Numbered from the stretch's first letter, positions 10,489-20,940 are shown. The stretch is 64,000 bases of DNA from Musa acuminata AAA Group (GCF_036884655.1 NC_088354.1:17000001-17064000); one strand, 5' to 3'. The notes: generated by a model not told the origin, from the letters alone. Program-made: numbers and translations.

Positions 10489-11556
10489 ATGGAGCAAAGA
10501 GCAGCGGTGATACTTTGCGTTGCGGTGCTTTCGGCGCTTTTTGCATACAATGTTGCAGGAGCGAGGATTGGGAAGCATGCGCTACTGACCAACGAAGAAA
10601 TGTCATATAAACAGATTCAACATCAAATTCCTCCGAGTGATCCAGATCCAATAGAGCCACCAGTTTCATATGAAGGAACGGAAGATAAACAGATCCAACG
10701 TCTAGTTCCTCCTAGTGGTCCAGATCCAATAGAGCCACCAGTTTCATACGAAGGAACAGAAGATAAACAGATCCAACGTCTAGTTCCTCCTAGTGGCCCA
10801 GATCCAATAGAGCCACCAGTTTCATACGAAGGAACAGAAGGTAAACAGATCCAACATCTAGTTCCTCCTAGTGGTCCAGATCCAATAGAGCCACCAGTTT
10901 CATACGAAGGAACAGAAGGTAAACAGATCCAACGTCTAGTTCCTACCGGTCCAAATCCAGAAGAGCCACCAGTTTCATACGAAGGAATGGAGGGTAAACA
11001 GATCCAACGTCTAGTTCCTACTGGTCCGAATCCAGAAGAGCCACCAGTTTCATACGAAGGAATGGAGGGTAAACAGATCCAACGTCTAGTTCCTACTGGT
11101 CCGAATCCAGAAGAGCCACCAGTTTCATACGAAGGTAAACAAATCCAACGTCTAGTTCCTACCGGTCCAAATCCAGAAGAGCCACCAGTTTCATACGAAG
11201 GAATGGAGGGTAAACAGATCCAACGTCTGGTTCCTACCGGTCCGAATCCAGAAGAGCCACCAGTTTCATACGAAGGAACGGAGGGTAAACAGATCCAACG
11301 TCTAGTTCCTACCGGTCCGAATCCAGAAGAGCCACCAGTTTCATACGAAGGTAAACAGATCCAACGTCTAGTTCCTACCGGTCCAAATCCAGAAGAGCCA
11401 CCAGTTTCATACGAAGGTAAACAGATCCAACGTCTAGTTCCTACCGGTCCAAATCCAGAAGAGCCACCAGTTTCATACGAAGGAACGAAAGATAAGCAGA
11501 TACAACGTCTAGTTCCTACTGGTCCAAATCCAGAAGAACCACCAGCTTCGTTCTAA
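10489..11556 (+). CDS. Secreted tandem-repeat peptide precursor with CLE-like units
   Basis: An intronless ORF of 355 aa. The ATG has a good context (G at -3, G at +4) and directly begins a signal peptide: hydrophobic residues 5-22, with likely cleavage after Ala-Gly-Ala near residue 25. After a short spacer come 13 tandem units from residue 41, each starting K-Q-I-Q. Units 1-4 are 26 aa with V-P-P-S-G-P-D-P-I-E-P-P (unit 1 diverged). Units 5-13 carry R-L-V-P-T-G-P-N-P-E-E-P-P and are 25 or 22 aa, the last being 20 aa. R-x-V-P-[S/T]-G-P-[N/D]-P equals positions 1-9 of CLE signalling peptides, including the two prolines usually hydroxylated. The usual L-H-[N/H] end is replaced by E-E-P. Acidic Y-E-G-(T/M)-E-(G/D) linkers separate the units. 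I infer a secreted multi-peptide precursor. A proline-rich cell-wall protein or an IDA-like precursor (P-P-S-G-P) are alternatives. Confidence 0.72.
   Translation: MEQRAAVILCVAVLSALFAYNVAGARIGKHALLTNEEMSYKQIQHQIPPSDPDPIEPPVSYEGTEDKQIQRLVPPSGPDPIEPPVSYEGTEDKQIQRLVPPSGPDPIEPPVSYEGTEGKQIQHLVPPSGPDPIEPPVSYEGTEGKQIQRLVPTGPNPEEPPVSYEGMEGKQIQRLVPTGPNPEEPPVSYEGMEGKQIQRLVPTGPNPEEPPVSYEGKQIQRLVPTGPNPEEPPVSYEGMEGKQIQRLVPTGPNPEEPPVSYEGTEGKQIQRLVPTGPNPEEPPVSYEGKQIQRLVPTGPNPEEPPVSYEGKQIQRLVPTGPNPEEPPVSYEGTKDKQIQRLVPTGPNPEEPPASF
10609..11553 (+). repeat. Coding tandem array: 13 units of 60-78 bp
   Basis: Unit lengths in order are 78, 78, 78, 78, 75, 75, 66, 75, 75, 66, 66, 75 and 60 bp, all multiples of three. 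Inner units are almost identical at DNA level, with few synonymous changes (ACC/ACT GGT, CCA/CCG AAT). The first and last units are the most diverged. This is the pattern expected from unequal crossing-over. Confidence 0.93.
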
Positions 11557-11867
11557 GAAATTAGACATATAGATACAACGTCAAGTTTCAATGTCTTTAA
11601 ATAATGAAGAATCAGAGTATTTATTTTTATAATTGTGTTACTTTAGTTAGTTTCACTTACAAATAACACCATGCTACGAGTGTGGAGATTTGTTTTATGT
11701 TTTATGTCTTGCATCAACACTATTTTATTGTCTTTATTTAGTTGAATTATCTTTCAATTGTACTTGTCCTATTCTGTTTTGTGCCTTTTTATTTTCGCTT
11801 CCATCTGTAAATAACAAATCAAGTATGACGTGGGAACGGGTCGAAACCCATAAGATGCATCAGCTTC

Positions 11868-11948
11868 AAACAAATTAAAGAAAATGGATATAAACATCCA
11901 GCTTTAGCTCCCATAGTTCCAGATCCAAAAGAATCACCTTCTACCTAG
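11868..11948 (+). pseudogene. Degenerate extra unit downstream of the precursor gene
   Basis: This frame begins K-Q-I-K and contains P-I-V-P-D-P-K-E-S-P before a stop. It resembles the K-Q-I-Q ... V-P-x-G-P-D-P-x-E-P-P unit. It lies about 310 bp after the stop codon and follows an in-frame stop at 11846 or earlier. It could be the relic of a longer array or of a second gene copy. The match is short, so chance is possible. Confidence 0.4.
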
Positions 11949-12396
11949 TTATGTGGTGCTAAAATTCAAGCCATCTGATCTCATAAACAAGATTCAAATA
12001 TCCTGAGTGCTCCAAAATAATAGTGCTAAAATTATAGTTATGATTGGTTAAAGTAGACCATTCAGAAGCGTCAACACACATACAGAGATCCATCTTGTTT
12101 CATGAGCACGCACTATCTGTTCATATCCTAATGCAGGTTCTCAACATTTTTCTTCTCTTATCCCAAAGAAGAACCAATGTAGATTTAACAGCCTTATATA
12201 AAAAAACTATATCTTGTCTGACTATTAAAATAATCCAATCACCATCACCAGACAAGAAGGAAGACAATGTATAAGAAACAACAATTGACTGCTTCTCCTC
12301 GCATCCCCATCTCGCTCAAGCGAGAAGGATTGCCAGCGTCGTTTTCCAACCAGTGGACCACCCCTTCATCGCTGACACCATCGTCGACACTGCCTT
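11949..12396. other. Intergenic DNA and left flank of element C
   Basis: Nothing coding is recognised. From about 12240 the sequence becomes C-rich and resembles the stretch to the right of element C (from 19978), so C probably inserted into one continuous GC-rich segment. The last bases, GCCTT, correspond to GCCCT after C (4 of 5). Confidence 0.55.
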
Positions 12397-12998
12397 TGTT
12401 GAGCTGATAGCCCATATTCAGCCCATGTGGGCTAGGGCAGCCCATAGCCCACACCCCCTCTTAACCTAACCCTAATTAAGATTAGGGAGGGTGTGGTGGC
12501 TGCGTTTTAGAAGCAGAAAAAGGCTATAAAAAGGCAGCAACGAAGCAGATCTTATGTGCCACGGGATTTCAAAGAGAAGAAGGAGAATAAGGCAGAAAAG
12601 GAAGAGAAAGAAAGGGAAGAAGACAAGGACAACGCAGAGAGACTGTTCTCAATCATCTAGCAGTGTTCTCATCTCAGGTTAGATCAAATCTATAGTAGAC
12701 TCTTGCTGTGATTACTTGAGGAGGTTTTAGATATTGTGGGCAGTGACGTGATCCTTGTATCCTAGTTATTCTCTTATGGTTGTTGCTAGGGTTTAGGGCA
12801 AGAGATTGAGATTTGTATATTCATTATTCTCATAGTTATCTCTAGTTTGCCTCGTGGTTTTTACCCTTCACATTGAAGGGGTTTTTCACGTATATCTTGG
12901 TGTTCTGTTTGATTGTGCTTCTATTTAATTCCGCTGCGTATTATGGTCTTCTAGTATTTGTTCATATACAAAGATTATTCCTCTTTATATCCCCATCA
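12397..12998 (+). repeat. 5' LTR of element C
   Basis: It runs from TGTTGAGCTGATAGCCC to TATATCCCCATCA, 602 bp. It contains the palindromes GCCCATGTGGGC and CCCTAATTAAGATTAGGG (12470-12487), a TATA-like GGCTATAAAAAGG near 12521 and a purine-rich leader. It lacks an 8-bp repeat (ATCAGCCC) present in the 3' copy. Confidence 0.88.
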
Positions 12999-13000
12999 AC

Positions 13001-13012
13001 TAGTATCAGAGC
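13001..13012 (+). other. Primer-binding site of element C
   Basis: TAGTATCAGAGC lies two bases after the LTR and matches the initiator Met-tRNA PBS TGGTATCAGAGC except at one base. Confidence 0.85.
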
Positions 13013-13045
13013 GGGGTTTTGGTGATTTAATTTTTGTATTTGAAC

Positions 13046-14356
13046 ATGGAGGCCAGTAATATTTCTCGCATGATTAGTTTGAATGGAAATAATTAGATGA
13101 TATGGAAACCAAGAATGGAAGATCTCTTGTATTGCAAAGATTTGTATGGACCTTTGCAGGGGGATAGTGCAAAACCTACAACTATGACAGATGATGAGTG
13201 GAAGAGGTTAGATCGAAAAACAATTGGGTTTATTAGACAATGGCTTGATGATAGTGTCTTTCACCATGTTTCTACTAAAATTTCTGCATATTCTCTTTGG
13301 AAAAAATTGGAAAGTCTCTATGAAAGAAAAACAGTTGGCAACAAAGCTTTTTTGATCAGAAAACTTGTGAACCTAAAATATAGAGAGGGTGCTTTTATTG
13401 CTGATCATTTGAATGAAATGCAGAGTATTACTAACCAGTTATCCTCTATGAAAATGTCTCTTGATAATGAGTTGCAGGCATTGTTATTTCTCAGTTCATT
13501 ACCAGAAAGTTGGGAGACACTAGTGGTTTCCCATAGTAATTCTGCGCCAGATGGTATTGTCACTATGAGTCAAGTAACAAGCAGTTTGTTGAATGAGGAG
13601 TTGAGAAGAAAGAGTTCAGCAACATCTCAGAATGATTCACAGGCACTTATCTCAGAGAACAGAGGAAGGTCAAAGTCTAGAAGCAGTTCACGTATGGGTA
13701 GGAGCAAGTCAAGATCAAGAAAAGATATTGTTTGCTATAACTGTGGTGAGAAAGGACATTACAAGAACCAATGTAAGCAACCTAAGAAGAACAAGAAAAA
13801 GGGAAAAGAATTGGAGTCTACAGAGTTAAAGGATAATACTACAGCTACAGTGCAGGGTGGTGATTATTTGATTTTGTCTCCTTCTGATAATATTTTTTCT
13901 TGTGTGTGTCAGGATCTTGAGTGGGTGATTGACATAGGTGCTTCTTATCATGCTACACCACGGAGGGAGTTTTTTGCTATATACAAGTTTGGAAACTTTG
14001 GTGTTGTCAAGATGGGCAACTATGGCACAACAGACATCATTGGCATGGGTGATATCCATTTAAAGACCAACCTTGGCTGCAAGTTGGTGCTTAAGGATGT
14101 GAGGCATGTGATTGACTTGAGGCTGAATTTAATTTCAGTTGGAAGACTAGATGATGAAGACTATGAAAGCATATTTCATAGAGAGCAATGGAAGCTCAGT
14201 AAGGGTTTTCTTGTTATAGCTAGTGGAAAGAAATATCATACTTTGTATAGGTTGCAAGCTAAAGCTTATGGTGAGCAGTTAAATGCTATAGAGAAAGACT
14301 TCAGTATGGAGTTGTGGCATAGGCGATTGGGACACATGAGCGAGAAGGGGCTGTAA
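13046..14356 (+). pseudogene. Gag, protease and pre-integrase part of element C
   Basis: The start is the ATG at 13046. A stop 16 codons later (13094-13096) is followed by a clean 419-aa stretch in the same frame from 13097. In order it holds the Gag core (about 13110-13600), an Arg/Ser-rich linker, one CCHC zinc knuckle C-Y-N-C-G-E-K-G-H-Y-K-N-Q-C (13733-13774), and the aspartic protease site at 13931, where the usual D-S-G is D-I-G, so the protease is probably dead. The pre-integrase block L-W-H-R-R-L-G-H follows. A stop at 14354-14356 ends it just after the integrase zinc-finger histidines. Confidence 0.9.
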
Positions 14357-15222
14357 GCTCTTTCCAAGAGAGAGGTATTGCCAGATCTCAGAGGTATACA
14401 TCTGAACCCTTGTATTGATTGTTTAGCCGATAAATAATATAGAGTTTCATTTGCTAGTGCTGCTTTGTCTAGAAAAATGCATGCCTTAGACCGTGTTTAT
14501 ACAGATGTATGTGGTCCTTTGAGGACAAAAACTCTTGGTGGATCTGTTGATGTTCTTGGTATAAGTGGTGCACTTTATTTTGTCACTTTTATAGATGATT
14601 TTTCCAGGAAAGTTTGGGCCTATGCTTTGAAGATCAAAGATCAGGTTATTAATGTCTTCAAAGAGTTCATGCCAGGGTTGAAAGGGAGACAGAAAGGAAA
14701 TTGAAATACATAAGATCAGATAATGATGGTGAGTATACAGGATTGTTTAATGACTATTGCAGGTCACATGGGATCCAACATGAGATGATAATTCCTAGTA
14801 CACCTCAGCATAATGCAATTGCAGAGAGGATGAACCGCACCATCATGGAAAAAATTAGATGTATGCTTTCATAGGCCAAGCTACCCAAAAGGTTTTGGGA
14901 TGAGGCTTTGAGGACTGCAGTTGATGTGATCAACTTATCACCATGTACAGCCCTAGATGGTGATGTTGCAGAGCATGTATGGTCAGAGAAAGATGTTTCC
15001 TATAGGCATTTGAGAGTATTTGGTTGTCGCGCATTTGCACATATTCCAGACAATGAGAGGTCCAAGCTAGATGGTAAGTCTAAAGAATGTATTTTTCTTA
15101 GTTACTCATATGATCATTTTGGTTACAGGCTTTGGGATCCAGAAAAGCAGCAGGTATTCAGAAGCAGAGATGTAGTCTTCTTTGAGGATCAAACCTTTGA
15201 AGATTTGAAGAAGAAGACATAG
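14357..15222 (+). pseudogene. Integrase of element C (stops and a frameshift)
   Basis: The integrase zinc-binding C-I-D-C follows near 14413. The core has D in R-V-Y-T-D-V-C-G-P-L and the F-I-D-D-F-S-R block, the second D in R-S-D-N-D-G-E-Y (after a frameshift near 14690) and E in A-E-R-M-N-R-T near 14825. A stop follows near 14873. The C-terminal part, with V-F-G-C-R-A-F and L-S-Y-S-Y-D-H-F-G-Y-R-L-W-D, runs from 14908 to a stop at 15220-15222. All three catalytic residues remain visible, but the frame is broken. Confidence 0.88.
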
Positions 15223-16358
15223 GCCAAGACTTCTGTAGAAGGATTAGCAGATTGTGACCCAGTTATTCCTCCAGTATATCATGGTGATGGGGGAGATGTG
15301 CAGGAAGATAGTGTAGAGCCTGATGTTGATATACCTGCAGGACATGTTGAGCAAGAGAAGTAGGAGAGCAAGTTCCAACAGAACCTCAGTTGAGAAGATC
15401 TTCTAGACAACGTCAACCTTCCAGAAGATACTCTACAGATGAGTATGTGATGCTTACTGATGCAGGTGAACCAGAGAGTTACCAGGAAGCAATTGAAAGT
15501 GAGCAGAAAGAGAAGTGGTTAGTTGCTATGCAGGAAGAGATGGATGCTCTTCAGAAGAACCACACTTATAATTTGGTGCTGCTACCAAATGGAATGAAGG
15601 CCTTGAAGAATAAGTGAGTTTTTAGGTTGAAGACTCAAGAATATTGTTCTCAACCAAAGTACAAAGCTAGATTGGTTGTGAAAGGCTTTGGTTAAAAGAA
15701 AGGTATTAACTTTGAATAGATTTTCTCTCCTGTTGTTAAAATGTCTTCTATTCGTGTTGCTCTTGGTATTGCTGCTAGCCAGGACTTGGAGGTTGAGCAG
15801 TTAGATGTGAAGACAGTTTTCCTTCATGGTGATTTGGAGGAGGAAATTTAAATGGAGCAACCAGAAGGCTTCAAAGTCAAAGGTAAAGATAATTTTGTCT
15901 ACAAGTTGAAGAAGAGCTTGTATGGGCTAAAGCAAGCTCCAAGACAGTGGTACAGAAAGTTTGATTCATTTATGATAGAAAATGGATACAAAAGAACGGC
16001 TTCAGATCATTGTGTGTACATCAAATAGTTTGGTGAGGATTTTATTATTCTCTTACTTTATGTTGATGACATGCTTATTCTTGGGAAAGATATGTCTAAA
16101 ATTGACAGGTTGAAGAAGGAACTGAGTGAGTCTTTTGCAATGAAGGACATAGGGCCAGCAAAGCAAATACTAGGCATGCAGATTTCCCATGACAGGAAAA
16201 ACAAGAAGATTTGGTTGTCACAGGAGAAATACATCGAGAAGGTATTGGAAAGATTCAGTATGAGCAATGCAAAACCAGTTGGTTCTCCTCTTGCAGGTCA
16301 CTTCAAGTTGTGCTCAGAACAGAGTCCGTCAAGTGATGAGGAGAAGGAGAAAATGTAA
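15223..16358 (+). pseudogene. Reverse transcriptase of element C
   Basis: The start of the domain is marked by the block around 15470-15617 (S-E-Q-K-E-K-W, A-M-Q-E-E-M-D-A-L). It continues through L-K-T-Q-E-Y / K-A-R-L-V-V-K-G-F-G, Y-G-L-K-Q-A-P-R-Q-W-Y and the catalytic Y-V-D-D at 16059-16070. Stops interrupt it at about 15358, 15615, 15692, 15717, 15848, 16026 and 16356. Family and order are clear; it cannot make a full enzyme. Confidence 0.9.
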
Positions 16359-17000
16359 AAGGTTCCTTATGCTTCAGCAGTTGGAAGTTTAATGTATGCA
16401 ATGGTATGTACGAGGCCGGACATCGCATATGCAGTGGGTGTTACTAGCAGATTTCTTGCAAATCTAGGCAAAGAGCACTGGGCAGCAGTGAAGTGGATTT
16501 TTAGATATCTCAGAGGGAGCTCTAAGGTTTGTTTAAGCTTTGGAGGTGGACCACATGTGTTGACAGGTTACACAGATGCAGATATGTCAAGAGATATAGA
16601 TACGAGAAAGTCTACTTCAGGTTACGTACTTACTTTTGCAGGGGGAGCTGTGTCATGGCAATCCAGGTTGCAAAGGTGTATTGCTCTCTCTACCACAGAA
16701 GCAGAATATATTGCTGCTATAGAGGTATGCAAAGAAATGTTATGGATGAAAGAATTCTTACAAGAATTGGGGCTGAAACAGGAAAATTATGTGGTGCATT
16801 GTGACAGCTAGATTGTCATCCATTTGTGTAAGAACCCAATGTTTCATTCCAAATCAAAGCATATAGATGTCAGATACCACTGGATTCGAAATGTATTTGA
16901 AGAGAAGCAGTTGCAGCTTCAGAAAATTCATACAGATGACAACGGAGCAGACATGTTGACGAAGACCTTACCAAAAGAAAGACAGGAGATATGCCGACAG
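16359..17000 (+). pseudogene. RNase H of element C, split by solo LTR D
   Basis: Ty1/Copia RNase H is recognised by T-R-P-D-I-A-Y-A-V-G, G-Y-T-D-A-D, the K-S-T-S-G-Y-V block, and A-L-S-T-T-E-A-E-Y-I-A. A stop interrupts it at 16809-16811. The C-terminal block (H-I-D-V-R-Y-H-W-I-R) runs to 17000, where LTR D starts. The remaining few codons and the TGA are found on the other side of D, at 19298-19319. Confidence 0.9.
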
Positions 17001-19292
17001 TGTTAGGATCGAGAGCACTAAGAGGGGGGGGGGGTGAATTAGTGCAGCGAAAATTTTACAGCGATTAAAACCGAAAGCTGCGTTCGTTCGATAGAAACTA
17101 TTATGATGCAAAAGCTGATTCACAGTTTGTATCTAAGTGCAGTTTGCGTCTAAGCGCAGATTGCGTCTAAGCGCAGTTTGCGTCTAAACACAGTTTGCAT
17201 CTAAACACAGTTTGCGTCTAAGCGCAGTTTGCGTCTAAACACAGTTTGCGTCTAACCGCAGTTTACGTCTAAACGCAGTTTGTGTCTAAACGCAGTTTGC
17301 GTCTAAACGCAGTTTGCGTCTAAACGCAGTTTGCGTCTAAGCGCAGTTTACGTCTAAACGCAGTTTGCGTCTAAACGCAGTTTGCGTCTAAACGCAGATG
17401 ACAGTTTGCAGTTCTAAATGAAATCAAGACGTAAACGTAAACTACACAGAACCTTGTCCGTAAAAAAAAAAAAGCGCAGAAGACAGTTTGCAGTTGTAAG
17501 TGAAATCAAGACGTAAACGTAAACTGCACAGAACTCATTCGTAAAAGCGCAGAGAGACAGTTTGCAGTTTGTAGATGGAATCAAGACGTAAACGTAAACT
17601 TCACAGAATTCGTTCGTAAAAGCGCAGAGAGCAGTTTGCAGTTTGTAAATAGAATTAAGACGTGAACGTAAACTGCACAGAACTCGTTCGTAAAAGCGCA
17701 GAGAGCAGTAGCTATGTAGGAGGTTTGCAGTAATGATAAAGTGCTCAAAATAAACGCAAACCAGAGATTTAGAGTGGTTCGGTCAGTCTTGACCTACTCC
17801 ACTTTTGGCTTCCTCCACCGATGAGGTTACCGACGTCAACTAGAGGCCTTCCTTCAATAGGTGAAGGCCAACTACCCTCTTACAGATTCACTCCTTTTGA
17901 CGGGCTTAGGAGACAACCCTTACAGATGTTTTCTCTCCTCTCTTTACAACTCAAACTTGAAGAACAGAAGGAGGAGGAAAACTAGCAGTTTTGAGCTCTA
18001 AGAACCACTGAAAAGATCAAGATTTCGGGTAAGTTCTTGCTGTCTCAGTGCTGAATGGGTGGCGTATTTATAGGCCCCAACCCAGTTCAAATTTGGAGCT
18101 CAAAACGATCAAATCCCGGAATTCTGGGATCAGGCGGTTGCACCTCTTGACTGGAGAGGTTGCACCGCCTGGCAGAGCTCGAAGACCGAGCTCAAGCGGT
18201 GCCACCTCTCTGTCAGGGAGGTTGCACCGCCCAGTCTTGCTCGAAGACTGAGCCCCAGGCGGTGCCACCTCCTGGCTGGGGCGGTTGCACCTCCCAGTCT
18301 CGCTGGGAGACATAGCCTGGGCGGTGCTACCTCCTGGCTGGGGCGGTGCCACCTCCTTCACTATTTCAGCTCACTTGGTTTGGCTCCAAACTTGGCCCAA
18401 ACCAGTCCGAACTTGGGCCTAATTGGCCCCTACTTGGGTTATAGGATTAACACCTAATCCTAACCCTAATTAATGTGCTAACTATGATTTTAAAGACATT
18501 TTCTAAGCTATTACAAAGTCCGCAAGTCAAGACTTCTTCTAGCGAGCTTCCGGCAAACTTCCGGCGGTCTTCCGATGAACTCTCGGAAACCATTCTGCGG
18601 ACTCCCGGCAAGCTCCTAGACTTCACGATTTGTTCTTAGCGAGTTCCAACAAGCTTCTTCGGCAAGCTCCGATCTTTCTCGGCGAGCTCCGCGAACTCCC
18701 AACGAACCTTTCGGCGAGCTTCCGAAAAACCCTTCGGTAAGCTCCCAACTCATTCTCGGCTAGTTCCGGTAGCATTCCCGATGAACCTTCGGACTTCCGT
18801 CGAACTCTCGAACTCGCAACAAATCCTTCGCGCTTGACTCCGACACTTTGTTTCGCTTTATGTCTTCATCGTTATCATAGTTAATCCTGCATAATTGAAA
18901 CAAAACTTCGATCGAGACAATTAATCCTAAGCAATTAACCAAGTTGTCCGGCATGTCATTGGTCCCTCGACGCTTCGTCTGTTTCTTCGGCGCATCGTCC
19001 TCTCCTGCGGCCTATTGCCCAATCGGCCAGTTGACTCCGCAACTCCGATATCCTTGGCACAATAACCGCTCTTCTTGGCCCGATGCCCGAGTCCACTGCC
19101 CGAAGCCTTCTGTCGATACGTCGACCGATCTACCGGCCCGACGTCCAATCTTCTGACATGTTCCTCCGGCACAACATGATTTTCCTGCTTTAATTGTCTC
19201 ATCCTGATCAAAGCATCCTACGTCACTCAAAACGCAGATTAAATCATAAACACATATCAAGTAGTTTCATCATCAAAATACGAGATTCAACA
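17001..19292 (-). mobile_element. Solo LTR D (SIRE-like, F family), inserted in element C
   Basis: 2292 bp on the minus strand, from TGTTAGGATCGAGAG to GAGATTCAACA. It is flanked by the perfect duplication GACAG (16996-17000 and 19293-19297). It has no internal domain, PBS or PPT, so it is a solo LTR left by LTR-LTR recombination. Read on minus it matches the LTRs of F along most of its length. The TATA box is at 18065-18072 (TATTTATA on plus). Confidence 0.93.
17127..17398. repeat. 17-bp tandem repeat array inside LTR D
   Basis: About 16 units of GCGTCTAAACGCAGTTT, with variants AAGCGC, AAACAC and ACGTCT. Each unit carries the inverted pair GCGT/ACGC around CTAA. Shorter versions occur in the LTRs of F (about 39290-39430 and 45530-45660), and a few units occur in E. 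Confidence 0.92.
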
Positions 19293-19297
19293 GACAG

Positions 19298-19363
19298 CTG
19301 GTCGGTATGGCTTCACATTGAGGAGTCATGGGACAGCCTCCCTTATGGGCTGAAGGGGGAGGT
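19298..19363 (+). other. End of pol and polypurine tract of element C
   Basis: The sequence resumes the RNase H frame of 17000 for a few codons and stops with TGA near 19317-19319. A short 3' UTR and the PPT CTGAAGGGGGAGGT end directly before the 3' LTR. Confidence 0.8.
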
Positions 19364-19977
19364 TGTTGGGCTGATAGCCCATCAGCCCATATTCAGCCCA
19401 TGTGGGCTAGGGCAGCCCACAGCCCACACCCCCTCTTAACCTAACCCTAATTAAGATTAGGGAGGTGTGGTGGCTACATTTTAGAAGCAAAAAAAGGCTA
19501 TAAAAAGGTAGCAACGAGGCAGATCTTGTGTGCCATGGGATTCCAAAGAGAAGAAGGAGAATAAGGTAGAAAAGGAAGAGAAAGAAAGGGAAGAAGACAA
19601 GAACAACGCAGAGAGACTGTTCTCAATCATCAAGCAGTATTCTCATCTCAGGTTAGATCAAATCTACAGTAGACTCTTGCTGTGATTACTTGAGGAGGTT
19701 TTAGATATTGTGGGCAGTGACGTGATCCTTGTATCCCAGTTATTCTCTTGTGGTTGTTGCTAGGGTTTAGGGCAAGAGATTGAGATTTGTATATTCATTA
19801 TTCTCATAGTGGATTATCTCTAGTTTTCCCCGTGGTTTTTACCCTTCACATTGAAGGGGTTTTCCACGTATATCTTGGTGTTATGTTTGATTGTGCTTCT
19901 ATTTAATTCCGCTGCGTATTATGGTCTTCTAGTATTTATTCATATTACAAAGGTTATTCCTCTTTATATCCCCATTA
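19364..19977 (+). repeat. 3' LTR of element C
   Basis: It starts TGTTGGGCTGATAGCCC and ends CCCCATTA (CA decayed to TA). It is collinear with the 5' LTR apart from small indels. A TATA-like GGCTATAAAAAGG lies near 19494. Reading frames inside it are incidental. Confidence 0.87.
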
Positions 19978-20940
19978 GCCCTAACCACTTTGCCATCGTG
20001 GCCCCCGCCCCCCCCCCCGGGTCACAACCGCAGCCACCGGTTGCCTCCCTCCTTGCGGCGATCGAAATAGGACAACTAGCCTTTGCTGCCCTTGTTTTCA
20101 GCTACATCACCACCACTTATCTTCCCCTCAAGCACCGTCGCCTTCTAGCCGACCCACCACCACTGCTAGCCACCGTGCGATGACCATCGCTCGCCTCCCA
20201 GCCGTCGCTCCCCCTTGCTCTACCCCCTTGGTGACCAAAACAGGGCAATCCTCTTGCTGTTGCGAAGCAATCGCCGGTCCTCTTACTGTTGTGAACGCCG
20301 GTTGCCACCACCATTGCCGCTGCTGCTCAGCCAACAACCACGCCGCTCGCCGCCCAGCCTGCCACTATCGATTCCTATTTTCCATTACAACCTCAACCCC
20401 AGCAATGCCACCATAGCCGCCCTCCAACAGCACACGCAGAAAGCTCTTGTGCGGCCACTTCAACCTCGATAACGCATGCACTGACTCCTCTTCTCAACCT
20501 CGGCCACTTCAATGGCACTATCGTATCCTCAACCGCACGTGATCCCTCGGTGTCACCAGTGCCTCCTTCCGTAGTGCAGTAGAGACAAAGCAACACTGCC
20601 TTCCTGGGCGTCACCAGTGCCTCCTTCCGTAGTGTGGTAGAGACAAAGCAACGTTGCCTTCCATCCGCATCATCGCAACCACCATAGCGGCAAGCCCTTG
20701 GTGATACTGCCCCTAGCCGCACCACCATCGCTACCTCCAGCCCTCAGCAGCAGCGATCCCTCCACGCAGCGACCACAGCAAGCATCGCTGCCTCCCACAT
20801 AGCGAACGTAGCTACATCCCGCATCCTCGCAGTAACCCTTTATTCCAATACTGCTACCATCGATTGCATCACAACAGCAGCACCGAGTAGGGCAGTGATT
20901 GATGCCCTTGACCGACATCAAAAATAGGAGTTGAGATTAC
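19978..20940 (+). other. GC-rich region upstream of the Gypsy gag, with 58-bp repeat
   Basis: A C-rich, Ala/Pro/Thr-coding-like stretch without a supported gene. It contains a 58-bp tandem duplication (20552-20609 and 20610 to about 20664, starting GTCACCAGTGCC). It is probably the leader of Gypsy element J or DNA into which J inserted. No 5' LTR of J was found. The overlapping ORFs on both strands look like composition effects. Confidence 0.5.

Larger units (their letters stand above)
12397..19977 (+). mobile_element. Element C: Tork-type Ty1/Copia retrotransposon, decayed
   Basis: A near full-length element with two ~610-bp LTRs, a PBS, gag-pol in Copia order (Gag, protease, integrase, reverse transcriptase, RNase H) and a PPT. 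The domains read best as the Tork/Tnt1 lineage: CYNCGEKGHYKNQC knuckle, YVDDML, and short LTRs. Several stops and a frameshift make it non-functional. Solo LTR D splits it at 17001. The target duplication is imperfect (GCCTT/GCCCT). Confidence 0.88.

Noticed and set aside
10489..11556. Reading the precursor only as a hydroxyproline-rich cell-wall protein
   Set aside because: Kept as an alternative, but the exact R-x-V-P-T-G-P-N-P spacing, signal peptide and acidic linkers fit a peptide precursor better.
12466..12487. Telomere-like CCTAACCCTAA/TTAGGG
   Set aside because: Only a single short inverted pair inside the LTR of element C; also present in its 3' LTR.
17127..17398. CRISPR-like array of short repeats
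   Set aside because: Repeats are contiguous without unique spacers, lie inside a plant LTR, and no cas genes exist.
20117..20921. Several overlapping Ala/Pro/Cys-rich ORFs on both strands
   Set aside because: GC-rich composition and low-complexity repeats give open frames on both strands; no family resemblance or promoter.
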